A stretch of DNA of 64,000 bases from assembly GCA_021404525.1 (NCBI GenBank), contig JAAWWE010000012.1:1-64000 (forward strand). The letters run 5' to 3'. Origin of the DNA: Rhodobiaceae bacterium. GTDB lineage: Bacteria > Pseudomonadota > Alphaproteobacteria > Parvibaculales > Parvibaculaceae. The translations under genes and the position numbers were made by a program. The stretch's first letter is position 1. Each line of letters begins with the position of its first letter. The notes under the pieces are model-generated. The model worked only from the letters and a program-made list of their open reading frames with translations, ran no database searches and was not told the DNA's origin. Of this stretch, positions 1-8,416 are shown piece after piece.

Positions 1-1043
1 TTGTGGTTGCCCGTAGGCGCGGCACCTTGAACCACCCCACCGACACCCCCATGCAAACCCCGCCGGGCGCAACCGTCTTCGGCCTCGACTTGTACCGGCC
101 CTCGGTGATCGCCCGCGATCCATAGGCCACGTGTTTGCCCCCCTGGAGCAGCTCAGCCCTCATCGGGTGATGCTTGAACCGCTGAACCTCCATGTAAGGA
201 TAGAGATGCGGTCGAATTGGAGAAAAGATGCACCACGAAACCGACAGAGACGAGATTGTCGTCAAAGTGATAGAGGAACGAACCACCGCCCGTATTCGCT
301 TTCAAAGGCCACCCGAAGGAGTGCTGGATCAGGCCCTTCTTGTGCTTCTTGGGGTCAACTTCCCAAAGCTCTTTAATCCCGATCCCGAATTTCTGAGGAT
401 CGCGCCCCTCATCCAGATTGAATTTCCGGATGAGCTCTTTTGAGAGAGAGCCACGGACACCTTCGCCAAAGAGCGTGTACTTGCCGCGCAATTCCATGCC
501 ACGCATGTAGGTGTCTTTTTGCTCGCCTTCTTTGCCAACGCCCATGTCACCGGTTGCGACACCGCGGACAGATCCATCTTCATTGTAAAGGACTTCAGAC
601 CCAGCAAAACCAGGATAGATTTCGACACCCATCTCTTCGGCGATGCCCGCAAGCCAACGGCAGACATTGCCAAGGCTGGCAATATAATTGCCGTGATTGC
701 TCATCAGAGGTGGCATGATGAAGTTTGGAATGCGGATGCCGCCGGAAGGCCCAAGGAAAAGGAAGTGATCCTTCTCAACTTCTGTGTTGAGCGGCGCTTC
801 CCGCTCCTTCCAATCCGGCAGAAGCTCATTCAGCGCAATCGGATCGATCACGGCGCCGGAGAGAATGTGGGCGCCAATCTCTGACCCCTTTTCGATCACG
901 CAAACAGAGAGATCGAAATCTTCTTGCACTGCGAGTTGCCGAAGCCGGATCGCCGCAGAAAGGCCTGCAGGACCGCCGCCAACGATGACGACGTCATATT
1001 CCATATATTCGCGCTCAGCCAGCGCTCCGGTATCTTCGCTCAT
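1..1043 (-). CDS. Electron transfer flavoprotein-ubiquinone oxidoreductase, incomplete and frame-broken at the window edge
   Basis: Would pass electrons from reduced ETF (fatty-acid and amino-acid oxidation) to ubiquinone at the inner membrane. The ATG at 1043 is preceded by GAGGAG and gives a short leader before the FAD-binding GGGPAG (residues 22-27); the frame stays open to 1187 but the extra residues look unlike the family. Conserved stretches such as GAHILSGAVIDP and MPPLMSNHGNYI follow. Good family sequence runs to the VGFVV segment near base 235. After that the protein continues only in another frame: bases about 20-210 read MEVQRFKHHP, LLQGGKHVAYGSRAITEG and GVSVGWFKVPR, which are the next family blocks. 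A second slip appears near base 15. The iron-sulfur C-terminus lies outside the window. Identity is sure; whether the gene is broken in the organism is not. Confidence 0.85.
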
Positions 1044-1383
1044 GTCTTGTCTCCTCATCCGGCGCGGGATGGTCTTGAGGGTCCGCGACAGACTAATTGG
1101 CCCCAGGTCCTCAGCGACATTGTGAGACGACCTGATTGGGCGCAGAAATTTGGCCCCTCTTATGGTGTTTTGACGGAGTGAGGTCAACCAATGTGACTGT
1201 GTGCCTATTGTGGCACCAGCCGGGCGACCTGCGGAATCGCGTGACGCGGGAGCTTAAGGGGGGCAAAATGCGACCACTTCCCCGAGTCTAGTGAGATCGG
1301 TGGGGCGTTCAATGCCTCAAAGGTCGCACCTGCCGCAGGGGAAGGGCCAAATTTGCGAAAAAACCGAGACAAAGCCTGCAATT
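1044..1383. other. Intergenic region between divergent ETF-QO and uracil-DNA glycosylase genes
   Basis: About 340 bases with no convincing gene. It holds the candidate leftward promoter and presumably the promoter of the rightward glycosylase gene. Frames that stay open here (leftward from 1187, rightward from 1291) look like extensions of the flanking genes rather than family sequence. Confidence 0.5.
1159..1187 (-). promoter_or_regulatory. Candidate sigma-70 promoter of the ETF-QO gene
   Basis: On the minus strand TTGACC (1187-1182) is followed after 17 bases by CATAAG (1164-1159), about 115 bases upstream of the chosen ATG at 1043. This position also argues against the longer N-terminal reading from 1187. 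Weak -10 match, so moderate confidence. Confidence 0.35.
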
Positions 1384-2238
1384 GTGAACGCTCTTGACGA
1401 TATGACGCCTTATGAAGCGGCAGCTTTACTGCGGTTCTATGTAGAGGCAGGCGTGAGCGACGGGCTCTCAGATGAGCCCATCGACCGCTATGGGCTCAAC
1501 GCGCGGGCCTCACAACTGGCCAATGATGCGCCGGCCCCGACTGGCCCGCGGACATTGCCGGGTGAACGGCCGACCTTCGCCCCCTCACCCCCGGCACAGG
1601 CCACCTCCTCTCCTGCAGCGATTCCCCTCGACACGGTTGAACAAGCAGGGGAAGCCAAGGCCATCGCAGCTTCGTGCAGCTCCCTAGAGGAGCTTAAGGC
1701 CGCGCTAGAAAGCTTTGATGCCTGCCCTTTGAAGCACACGGCCAAGAATCTCGTCTTTGCCGATGGCAACCCGAAAGCAGAAGTCATGCTGGTTGGGGAA
1801 GCCCCTGGGCGCGATGAGGATATTCAGGGTCTTCCCTTCGTTGGCCGCTCCGGGCAATTGCTTGATCGAATGCTTGCTGCCATCGGCCTTGATCGCGACC
1901 AGGTCTACATCACCAACGTCCTGCCCTGGCGGCCGCCGGGCAATCGGCAGCCCACACCTGTGGAACAAGCCATGTGTGCCCCGTTTATCGAGAAGCATAT
2001 TGAGCTCGTCGCCCCCAAACATCTGATGCTGGTAGGTGGCGTGTCTGCCAAACAGATGCTTGGGACCACTTCGGGCATTATGAAATTGCGGGGCAAATGG
2101 GGGTCGGTGACCGCTGGCGATCTCACGATCCCTGCCCTGCCCATCTTTCACCCTGCCTATCTGCTGCGTCAGCCCGCGCAGAAACGCCTGGCCTGGCGCG
2201 ACCTTCTGGACTTTAAAACCAAGGTTGAGGCGGGTTGA
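1384..2238 (+). CDS. Family 4-type uracil-DNA glycosylase
   Basis: Removes uracil arising from cytosine deamination or misincorporation, the first step of base excision repair. The core carries VGEAPGRDED, PFVGRSGQLLDRML, NVLPWRPPGNRQP and HPAYLLRQP in the expected order. The N-terminal Cys pair that helps hold the 4Fe-4S cluster in classical family 4 enzymes is reduced to one Cys (FDACPL), so the cluster may be absent or differently bound; similar alphaproteobacterial proteins share this reading as I recall them. A GTG at 1291 opens the frame further upstream, but the first 30 residues look unlike the family and no ribosome site precedes it; GTG 1384 or ATG 1402 are better starts. Length about 284 residues. 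Confidence 0.85.
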   Translation: MNALDDMTPYEAAALLRFYVEAGVSDGLSDEPIDRYGLNARASQLANDAPAPTGPRTLPGERPTFAPSPPAQATSSPAAIPLDTVEQAGEAKAIAASCSSLEELKAALESFDACPLKHTAKNLVFADGNPKAEVMLVGEAPGRDEDIQGLPFVGRSGQLLDRMLAAIGLDRDQVYITNVLPWRPPGNRQPTPVEQAMCAPFIEKHIELVAPKHLMLVGGVSAKQMLGTTSGIMKLRGKWGSVTAGDLTIPALPIFHPAYLLRQPAQKRLAWRDLLDFKTKVEAG

Positions 2239-2341
2239 GGCCCATTAACCAGATCGAAAATTAACTTCGCAGATTCGACCGCCAGCAACTTGTTGGCAGG
2301 CATTAGCTGTGTAGAATATCCTCGTTGGTCGGGGGACAAGT

Positions 2342-4141
2342 GTGCGTAAACAGTTGAAATCTTTGAAAAATTTCTGTGTTGCTGGCGTTTTGGCAGGCAT
2401 GGCCATGAGCTATGGCCCGGCCCAAGCAGCTGATCTGACTGACTATCAGACGTCCCCCAACACAATTTCCTATCTGAGCCAGGATGACCGCGACCGCTAT
2501 ACACGGATTTTCTCGGTTCAGACCCGGGGGGACTGGCGGACGGCTGATCGTCTGATCGGCCAGCTGGAGAATGAGATTTTGATGGGGCATGTGCTCTATC
2601 AACGCTATATGCACCCAACAGCCTATCGTTCCCGTTACCACGAGTTGCGCGATTGGCTCGCCAACTATGCGGATCACCCAGAAGCAGCAAAGATCCACAA
2701 ATTGGCCCTTCGCCGGAAACCATCCGGCACTGCGGCCCCACGCCGACCCGTGCCGAGGTCGTACCGTCAGGTTTCACACCAACAATATGCCGTTGCCGAA
2801 GGCCCACGCCGGGACTTTTCCCGGAATTTCCGAAATGCAGCGCGGAAGGTTCGCTCGCTGCTTCGCCGTGAACGGCCAACCCAGGCGCTCAACCATATTT
2901 CGCAATCCTCTATCCGACGCGGCCTTAAAGCGGTTGAGTTTGACACGCTGCTCTCACGGATTGCGGTCTCCTACTACATTGAACACCGCGATGATCGGGC
3001 ACTTGAAGAAGCAACCCGTGCCGCTCGACGCAGCCGAGATGGTGTGCCCCTCGCCGACTGGACGGCCGGCTTGTCTGCCTGGCGTCTTGGCAAGTTCGCG
3101 CTTGCTGCTGAACATTTCGCTTATCTGGCTGCGGCACCAAATGCCAGCGACTGGACACGGGCCGCTGGCGGCTTCTGGGCTGCGCGCGCTTACATTGCAG
3201 ACCGCAGGCCTGACCATGCCGCGCCCATGCTGGAACTCGCCGCAGACACAGGCGCAACCTTTTACGGAATGCTTGCAGCTGAGCAGCTCGGCCGTGACAT
3301 TGACTTCCAGTGGGTGCAGCCACCGCTTGACCAGGCGGGCCTCAGCCTTCTACTCGCCAATGACACAGTGGCGCGTGCTGTGGCACTCACAGAAATCGGG
3401 CGCCGCGACCTGGCGGAAGGCGAACTCACCCGTGGTCATGGTCGCATTGATGCATCCCTTGATCATGCGCTGATCGCCCTTGCCGAACAGCTCGACCTGC
3501 CGGCCACACAGATGCAGGTGGCGAATGCCGCCTATGTGCCCTCAAGCTTCGGGCCTGAGCGCTATGTGATGAATGCGGGTCTCTTTCCTGTGCCCGACTA
3601 TACGCCGCAGGACGGGTTCCGGGTGGACCGGGCGCTGGTCTTTGCCTTTATGCGCCAGGAAAGCAAATTCAAACCTTTGGCGCGATCAAGTGCCGGCGCC
3701 CGTGGTCTTATGCAGATCATGCCGGCCACCGCCAGCCACATCACCCGCGACCGGTCGCTGCGACGGACGGGTGCACAAGGCCGTGACCGTCTGTTTGATC
3801 CCGCGTTCAACATGAAACTCGGCCAGCAATATATTGAGGAACTGATGGGGAGCGGTGAGCCCTATGGCAATCTCTATCAGTTGATGGTTGCCTATAATGG
3901 CGGGCCCGGAAATCTCAGCCGGTGGCTCCGTAATACCGACTATCGCAACGATCCACTCTTGTTCATCGAGAGCATTCCGGCACCAGAGACACGCGGTTAC
4001 ATTGAGCGGGTCCTCACAAATTTCTGGATCTATCGGGACCGCCTTGGTCAGGACACACCCTCTCTGGAAACCGCGGCAACAGGTGACTGGCCCGTCTATC
4101 AATCGCTGGAACGCGGCAACTCTCTGGCACAGCGACAATAA
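2342..4141 (+). CDS. Soluble lytic murein transglycosylase
   Basis: Cleaves the glycan strands of peptidoglycan in the periplasm to give 1,6-anhydro ends. GTG start behind GGGGGACA. A signal peptide (residues about 1-31, cleavage after AQA) precedes a long helical, Arg-rich superhelix region of the Slt70 kind. The C-terminal SLT domain (about 425-560) has RQESKF with catalytic Glu440, GARGLMQIMP and the later MVAYNGGPGN and RGYIERVL motifs. 599 residues, normal for the Slt type. No partner genes adjacent; the next gene is 110 bases downstream. The linker around residues 120-160 is very basic, which may aid wall binding (inference). Confidence 0.93.
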   Translation: MRKQLKSLKNFCVAGVLAGMAMSYGPAQAADLTDYQTSPNTISYLSQDDRDRYTRIFSVQTRGDWRTADRLIGQLENEILMGHVLYQRYMHPTAYRSRYHELRDWLANYADHPEAAKIHKLALRRKPSGTAAPRRPVPRSYRQVSHQQYAVAEGPRRDFSRNFRNAARKVRSLLRRERPTQALNHISQSSIRRGLKAVEFDTLLSRIAVSYYIEHRDDRALEEATRAARRSRDGVPLADWTAGLSAWRLGKFALAAEHFAYLAAAPNASDWTRAAGGFWAARAYIADRRPDHAAPMLELAADTGATFYGMLAAEQLGRDIDFQWVQPPLDQAGLSLLLANDTVARAVALTEIGRRDLAEGELTRGHGRIDASLDHALIALAEQLDLPATQMQVANAAYVPSSFGPERYVMNAGLFPVPDYTPQDGFRVDRALVFAFMRQESKFKPLARSSAGARGLMQIMPATASHITRDRSLRRTGAQGRDRLFDPAFNMKLGQQYIEELMGSGEPYGNLYQLMVAYNGGPGNLSRWLRNTDYRNDPLLFIESIPAPETRGYIERVLTNFWIYRDRLGQDTPSLETAATGDWPVYQSLERGNSLAQRQ

Positions 4142-4250
4142 TACCCCGCTTTCCTTACTGGACATTCACGCAACAATCCCCAAGTCTTCACACCAAATGT
4201 GTGAGGCGTTCTGCGTCCGATAATCATGCAAAAGAAGAACAGGAGCCCCC

Positions 4251-4790
4251 ATGCCCGGCATTGATGAATCACGTGAGTTTGTTCCCGTCCGCATCGCGGT
4301 GATGACCGTTTCCGATACGCGCGGACTTGATGAAGATACGTCGGGCGCGACGCTTGTGGGCCGCCTGGAAGAAGCGGGACACACACTCGCGGATCGGGTG
4401 GTTGTGAAAGACGATGTGACGACCATTACCGGCAAGCTTGCAGAGTGGATCGCCGATAAAGAGATCGACGTGGTGATCTCCACCGGTGGAACGGGTCTCA
4501 CGGGCCGGGACGTCACACCGGAAGCGTTTCACTCGGTTTACGAAAAAGAGATTGAAGGCTTCGCCGCCCTCTTCCATCAGGTGAGTTTTGCCAAGATCGG
4601 CACCTCCACCATCCAGTCCCGCGCCACAGCGGGCGTTGCGGGCGGCACCTATCTCTTCGCACTTCCAGGCTCAACGGGTGCGGTAAAAGATGGCTGGGAT
4701 GAAATTCTCAAGTTCCAATTGGACATCCGCTACCGACCCTGCAATTTCGTGGAAATCATGCCGCGCCTTGAAGAGCACAAAAGGAAGTGA
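4251..4790 (+). CDS. moaB: Molybdenum cofactor biosynthesis protein, MoaB/Mog family
   Basis: A MogA/MoaB-fold protein, which in this family binds molybdopterin and, in active members, adenylates it before molybdenum insertion. Seen: an N-terminal AVMTVSDTRGLDEDTSG, the family signature STGGTGLTGRDVTPEA in the middle and a C-terminal ALPGSTGAVKDGWDE. ATG at 4251 sits behind AGGAG at good spacing. 179 residues, normal for the family. The stop overlaps the GTG start of the next small gene, so the two are translationally coupled. MoaB paralogues differ in activity, so the exact reaction is not proven by sequence. Confidence 0.92.
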   Translation: MPGIDESREFVPVRIAVMTVSDTRGLDEDTSGATLVGRLEEAGHTLADRVVVKDDVTTITGKLAEWIADKEIDVVISTGGTGLTGRDVTPEAFHSVYEKEIEGFAALFHQVSFAKIGTSTIQSRATAGVAGGTYLFALPGSTGAVKDGWDEILKFQLDIRYRPCNFVEIMPRLEEHKRK

Positions 4791-5008
4791 GCGAACTACG
4801 CCCAAGTCTTCGGCAAAAGATCATTGAGGTTTGCGACAAGAAAATCGCAGCGAAGGGGCCTGATGTGGGCCTCTCCTTCTATGCCTTTTTCGCCAACAAG
4901 AATGATGATCCTGAACTACTGATGGAAGCGGCGACCTGGTGGATCGAAACCCACAAGCTCGACCATTTCGAAAAGGCAGTGAAGATCAAGGCGATGGTTG
5001 AGGGGTAG
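4787..5008 (+). CDS. Small conserved protein, DUF6500-like
   Basis: A 73-residue acidic/aromatic protein starting at a GTG that overlaps the moaB stop by four bases. It holds the segments QKIIEVCDKKIAAKG, SFYAFFANKNDDPELLMEAA and HKLDHFEKAVKIKAMVEG; I recall these as DUF6500, of unknown function, but could not check. No signal peptide or membrane segment. Tight coupling to moaB suggests co-production, but the family is not tied to molybdenum cofactor work to my knowledge. Confidence 0.8.
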   Translation: MSELRPSLRQKIIEVCDKKIAAKGPDVGLSFYAFFANKNDDPELLMEAATWWIETHKLDHFEKAVKIKAMVEG

Positions 5009-5018
5009 AGCACCCAGC

Positions 5019-5777
5019 TCAGCCTTGCTTCCTCAGCACATAAAACACATAGCCATAGTCCGCGGCGTGACGCTCATAGAGGCGGATTTCGGTTTCTTCT
5101 TCGTCGAGCATGGCCTGAACACCAGGATCGCCTGCGTAAGCCTCACGGGCTTCGGCAATGAGTGGAATGAGGGGCTGATAATAGTCCGTCCACCAATCTT
5201 CTTCCGGGAGCACCCGTGTTGAGAGAAGCTCGAACCCGGCGTGTTTCGCGCGGTCCATGTTCTCGCCAAACGTGCCCATGGCCGGATAGGCATTCTCCCA
5301 AAAGAGTTTTGCCTCAACACTTGGTGTGTCGGTGAGCCATGTGCATTCCGACACAACCGCAAAGCCGCCGGGCTTGAGATATTTTGCCCAGGCCTTCAGC
5401 CCCTCTTCAAAACCCAGCGTATAGATCGCGCCTTCTGACCAGAGCAGATCGAAAATGCCTTCAGGCAGGTCCAGCGCTTCAAAATCTGAACAGACCGTGC
5501 GCAGCCGGTCGCCTGTTATGCCTGCGTCTTCCGCCTTCGCCTCGAGTTTCGCCAGGAAAGGCTTCAACATATCGACGGCGGTGGCGCGCCCTTCGCAACA
5601 GCGCAGCAGCTCAAGCACATCATTCCCCTGTCCGCAGCCCATAAAAAGCATTTCGGGTTCTTGTGGGAGACCGTCCAGGCTTTCAAACATGGTGCGGGTC
5701 ATGGCATCACTGCTCGGCGCATTGCGTTTGAGCTGGATCTGCATTTCCAGGAACACACGAAACGGGTCAGTGTCCAT
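5019..5777 (-). CDS. Class I SAM-dependent methyltransferase
   Basis: Rossmann-fold methyltransferase: motif I is MLFMGCGQGND, motif II ends at AVDMLKPFL, and a motif IV-V block reads FDLLWSEGAIYTLGFEEG then YLKPGGFAVVSECTW. The substrate cannot be told from sequence. The start is placed at the ATG at 5777, which lies inside the last codons of the upstream glycosyltransferase gene and has GGAAAGAG in front; the longer frame from 5816 would overlap more. It is the last gene of a tight three-gene operon with two glycosyltransferases, so a sugar or sugar-conjugate acceptor is a fair guess. 253 residues. Converges on the moaB-linked small gene with 10 bases between stops. Confidence 0.85.
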   Translation of the reverse strand: MDTDPFRVFLEMQIQLKRNAPSSDAMTRTMFESLDGLPQEPEMLFMGCGQGNDVLELLRCCEGRATAVDMLKPFLAKLEAKAEDAGITGDRLRTVCSDFEALDLPEGIFDLLWSEGAIYTLGFEEGLKAWAKYLKPGGFAVVSECTWLTDTPSVEAKLFWENAYPAMGTFGENMDRAKHAGFELLSTRVLPEEDWWTDYYQPLIPLIAEAREAYAGDPGVQAMLDEEETEIRLYERHAADYGYVFYVLRKQG

Positions 5778-6381
5778 GGGTCTCTTTCCAGCGCGCATAA
5801 TCAGCGCCTGTATCAATATCGGGCAGTGTGTCGAGAAGGGCGACGCGGGCGTCTTTCAGATTGGCGCGGGTATCGGCGAGCGCATGTTCCGTTGACCAGC
5901 GCACATTGTCGAAGATCGAGCGCACATGAGGAAAACGCTTCAGGCCCACCAGCCAATAGCCGCCGTCTTCCGCCGGCCCAAAGACAGCATCATGATTGCT
6001 CAAAGCTTTGAACGCGGCTGCGATGCGTGTGTCGCTCACATTTGGAATATCGCAGCCAATAAGAACAACAGGCCCGGGTGGCATTGTCTTCATCACCCGG
6101 TCCATTCGTGTGCCGAGGTCACCCTCGCCTTGCGGGACACGTGGCATCTGACCCGGCCAGAAGCCGGTATCCAGGACCGCACTATCAGGAGCTGCCGCGA
6201 TGACAGTCGTCCAGCGCGGATCATCGCCGACGTTTCTCAGCACCTCACCGGTATTTGTTTTGTAAAAGCGCAGCGCTTCCGAAGCCCCAATGTCTCTGGC
6301 AAGGCGTGTCTTCACATTCCCCATGCGGGGTGCTTTCGACATGACCACGAGCCAGTTTGTGTACCCGCGTTCCGGTGTCAT
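5767..6381 (-). CDS. TIGR04282-type glycosyltransferase (DUF2064)
   Basis: A nucleotide-sugar transferase-fold protein of the DUF2064 group, the family named for arsenosugar clusters although most members are of unknown role. Seen: the N-terminal VVMSKAPRMGNVKTRLARD with the pyrophosphorylase-like start, VVLIGCDIPNVSD as the metal-binding region and GPAEDGGYWLVGLKR. The ATG at 6381 overlaps the stop of the upstream gene as ATGA; the long frame further upstream has no family sequence. 204 residues. Second gene of the three-gene operon. Confidence 0.85.
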   Translation of the reverse strand: MTPERGYTNWLVVMSKAPRMGNVKTRLARDIGASEALRFYKTNTGEVLRNVGDDPRWTTVIAAAPDSAVLDTGFWPGQMPRVPQGEGDLGTRMDRVMKTMPPGPVVLIGCDIPNVSDTRIAAAFKALSNHDAVFGPAEDGGYWLVGLKRFPHVRSIFDNVRWSTEHALADTRANLKDARVALLDTLPDIDTGADYARWKETHGH

Positions 6382-7073
6382 CCGTAGAGCCGCGCCAGAA
6401 TGCGCGGCGGCACCCGCAGGAAGTAAAGCGACAAGAGCCCAAGATTGGAGAGTGAGCGTTTCAAATATCCATCGCGTTGATAGCGCGCGGGGCTTGTCAC
6501 CGCTTCCGAGCGCAGAAGCACCATGCGCCGCCAGCCAATGCGGCGGACGAGGTTCACATCTTCCATCAGTGGCGCATCCGAATAGCCGCCAAGCTTTTTG
6601 TAGAAATTCCTGTGAATGAGAAGGCCCTGATCGCCATAGGGCAGACGGAAAAGCGCGCAGCGCAGGCCCACGACCCATTCGAGCCACCGTGCTGCAGGTC
6701 CAAAATCATCCAGGGCAAAGCGAAAGGCGGCAGCGACTTCCTTGCCGCGAAAGCGGCCCTGCTCCACCTGTTCCAGAAACTTCGCCACTTCATCTTCCCA
6801 CCCTGCCGACAAGACCGTGTCCGCATGGAGAAAAAGCAGCCAGTCTCCCTTGGCGTGCTTTGCTCCTGCCCGCAGCTGGGTGCCGCGCCCTTTTTCTGAG
6901 GTCACGAGGGTGGCGCCTGCAGCGTCACAAATTTCTGCTGTCGCGTCGCTCGAGCCGCCATCGACAATCACCACTTCCCGCACGAGACCGCGCACGGTCG
7001 CCTGGATCAGTGAATTGAGACACTGGGGCAGGCCTTCTTCGGCGTTCAGGGTTGGAATAACGACGCTCAGCAT
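6378..7073 (-). CDS. TIGR04283-type family 2 glycosyltransferase
   Basis: A GT-A fold family 2 glycosyltransferase. Seen: VVIPTLNAEEGLPQCL at the N-terminus, VDGGSSDATAEI as the nucleotide-sugar site, LLFLHADTVL as the DXD-like metal site, and a late APLMEDVNLVRRI block typical of the family. 231 residues. First gene of the operon, four-base overlap with the DUF2064 gene. The two families are found together so often that they share the arsenosugar name; here no arsM or radical SAM arsS is adjacent, so an arsenic link is not supported. Confidence 0.88.
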   Translation of the reverse strand: MLSVVIPTLNAEEGLPQCLNSLIQATVRGLVREVVIVDGGSSDATAEICDAAGATLVTSEKGRGTQLRAGAKHAKGDWLLFLHADTVLSAGWEDEVAKFLEQVEQGRFRGKEVAAAFRFALDDFGPAARWLEWVVGLRCALFRLPYGDQGLLIHRNFYKKLGGYSDAPLMEDVNLVRRIGWRRMVLLRSEAVTSPARYQRDGYLKRSLSNLGLLSLYFLRVPPRILARLYG

Positions 7074-7159
7074 GGGCGCAATCTATACATCTTCAAAAAA
7101 AATGGCGAGAACCCATAAATGTTCTTGTTTTGTTCTGAATAAATTCCTATCTTCAACTT

Positions 7160-8380
7160 ATGGACATTCACTTCGAAAACGCGCGCCCCGGAAACACCGC
7201 TTCCCCCCGAGCGGCAGCCCGGCCTCCCATCCCCAAGGCAGCGCCACACACCAAGGCACCGGATGCCCCCTCGTCCCCTGTGTCTTCTGTGGTGCCTGCA
7301 ACTGGCCGGCGTGGCCGGGGCGCGCGCTCCAATTCATCCGGGCGGTATGAGCCCCTCTCCTACGCGGCATTCGATGATGGCTGGGAGACGATTGAGGAAC
7401 AGTCTGCTCTTAAGACGGAGATTACTGATGAGAGCCCTCGCAAGATCATCACGCGGAACCAGTCTCCGGACATTCCTTTTGACCGCTCGATCAATCCTTA
7501 TCGCGGCTGCGAGCATGGCTGCGTCTATTGTTTCGCCCGGCCGACACATGCCTATATGGGCCTCTCTCCCGGACTTGATTTTGAAAGCCGTTTGTTTGCG
7601 AAGCCGAATGCGGCAGCGCTTCTGGAGCGGGAACTTTCCAAACCCAACTATACCGTGCGGCCAATCGCCATCGGCACCAACACGGATCCCTACCAGCCCA
7701 TAGAGCGGCGCTATCGGATCATGCGCCAGGTGCTGGACGTGCTTGACCGGTATAATCATCCGGTGACCATCGTCACCAAGTCCGCGCTCATCACGCGGGA
7801 CATCGACATTCTGTCCTCCATGGCAAAGCGCAACCTGGTGCGTGTGGCGCTCTCGATCACCACGCTGGACAAGAAACTCGCGCGCGCCATGGAACCACGG
7901 GCGAGCGCGCCAACCCGGCGCATGGCGGCCCTCGAACTTTTATCCGCCGCAGGCATTCCCACCGGGGTGATGGTGGCGCCGGTAATTCCGGGCCTTAATG
8001 ATCACGAGATTGAGCGCATTCTGCGCGGGGCCCACTATGCCGGTGTGGAACAGGCAGGCTTCATCCTGTTGCGCCTGCCGCACGAGATTAAAGACCTGTT
8101 CAAAGAATGGCTTGCGGATACAGCCCCTGACAAAGCCAGGAAGGTGATGAAGCTCATTCGCGATACCCGCGGTGGAAAAGAATATGACGCAGAATGGGGC
8201 AAGCGCATGCGCGGCGACGGGCCTTATGCCTGGACCATCAAGCGGCGCTTTGATCTGGCAGCTGAGAAGCTTGGCATACGCACGAGCAAAAGCTCCCACA
8301 CCCATGCGTTAAATGGGGGACTTGATTGCGCCGCCTTCAAAGTGCCTGAAAAAGTGGGCGACCAGCTGGCTCTTTTTTAG
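7160..8380 (+). CDS. PA0069-type radical SAM protein
   Basis: A radical SAM protein of the PA0069 group, related to the spore photoproduct lyase superfamily; its reaction is not established. The 4Fe-4S motif is CEHGCVYC within NPYRGCEHGCVYCFARPTH, and the later GTNTDPYQPIER, TIVTKSALITRD and APVIPGLNDHEIE blocks fit. About 75 residues at the N-terminus are Pro/Ala/Arg-rich and look disordered, followed by the ITRNQSPDIPFDRSINPY lead-in that is part of the family. 406 residues. The ATG at 7160 has no clear ribosome site, so a shorter product is possible. Divergent from the glycosyltransferase operon, 86 bases apart. Confidence 0.9.
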   Translation: MDIHFENARPGNTASPRAAARPPIPKAAPHTKAPDAPSSPVSSVVPATGRRGRGARSNSSGRYEPLSYAAFDDGWETIEEQSALKTEITDESPRKIITRNQSPDIPFDRSINPYRGCEHGCVYCFARPTHAYMGLSPGLDFESRLFAKPNAAALLERELSKPNYTVRPIAIGTNTDPYQPIERRYRIMRQVLDVLDRYNHPVTIVTKSALITRDIDILSSMAKRNLVRVALSITTLDKKLARAMEPRASAPTRRMAALELLSAAGIPTGVMVAPVIPGLNDHEIERILRGAHYAGVEQAGFILLRLPHEIKDLFKEWLADTAPDKARKVMKLIRDTRGGKEYDAEWGKRMRGDGPYAWTIKRRFDLAAEKLGIRTSKSSHTHALNGGLDCAAFKVPEKVGDQLALF

Positions 8381-8416
8381 GTCCAGTTTGACTCCCGTAT
8401 GCTGCGGCTGAATGAT

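Noticed and set aside
2245..2270. Two TTAA sequences before the lytic transglycosylase, possible CtrA site
   Set aside because: The spacing is not 7 bases, and no other CtrA features are present.
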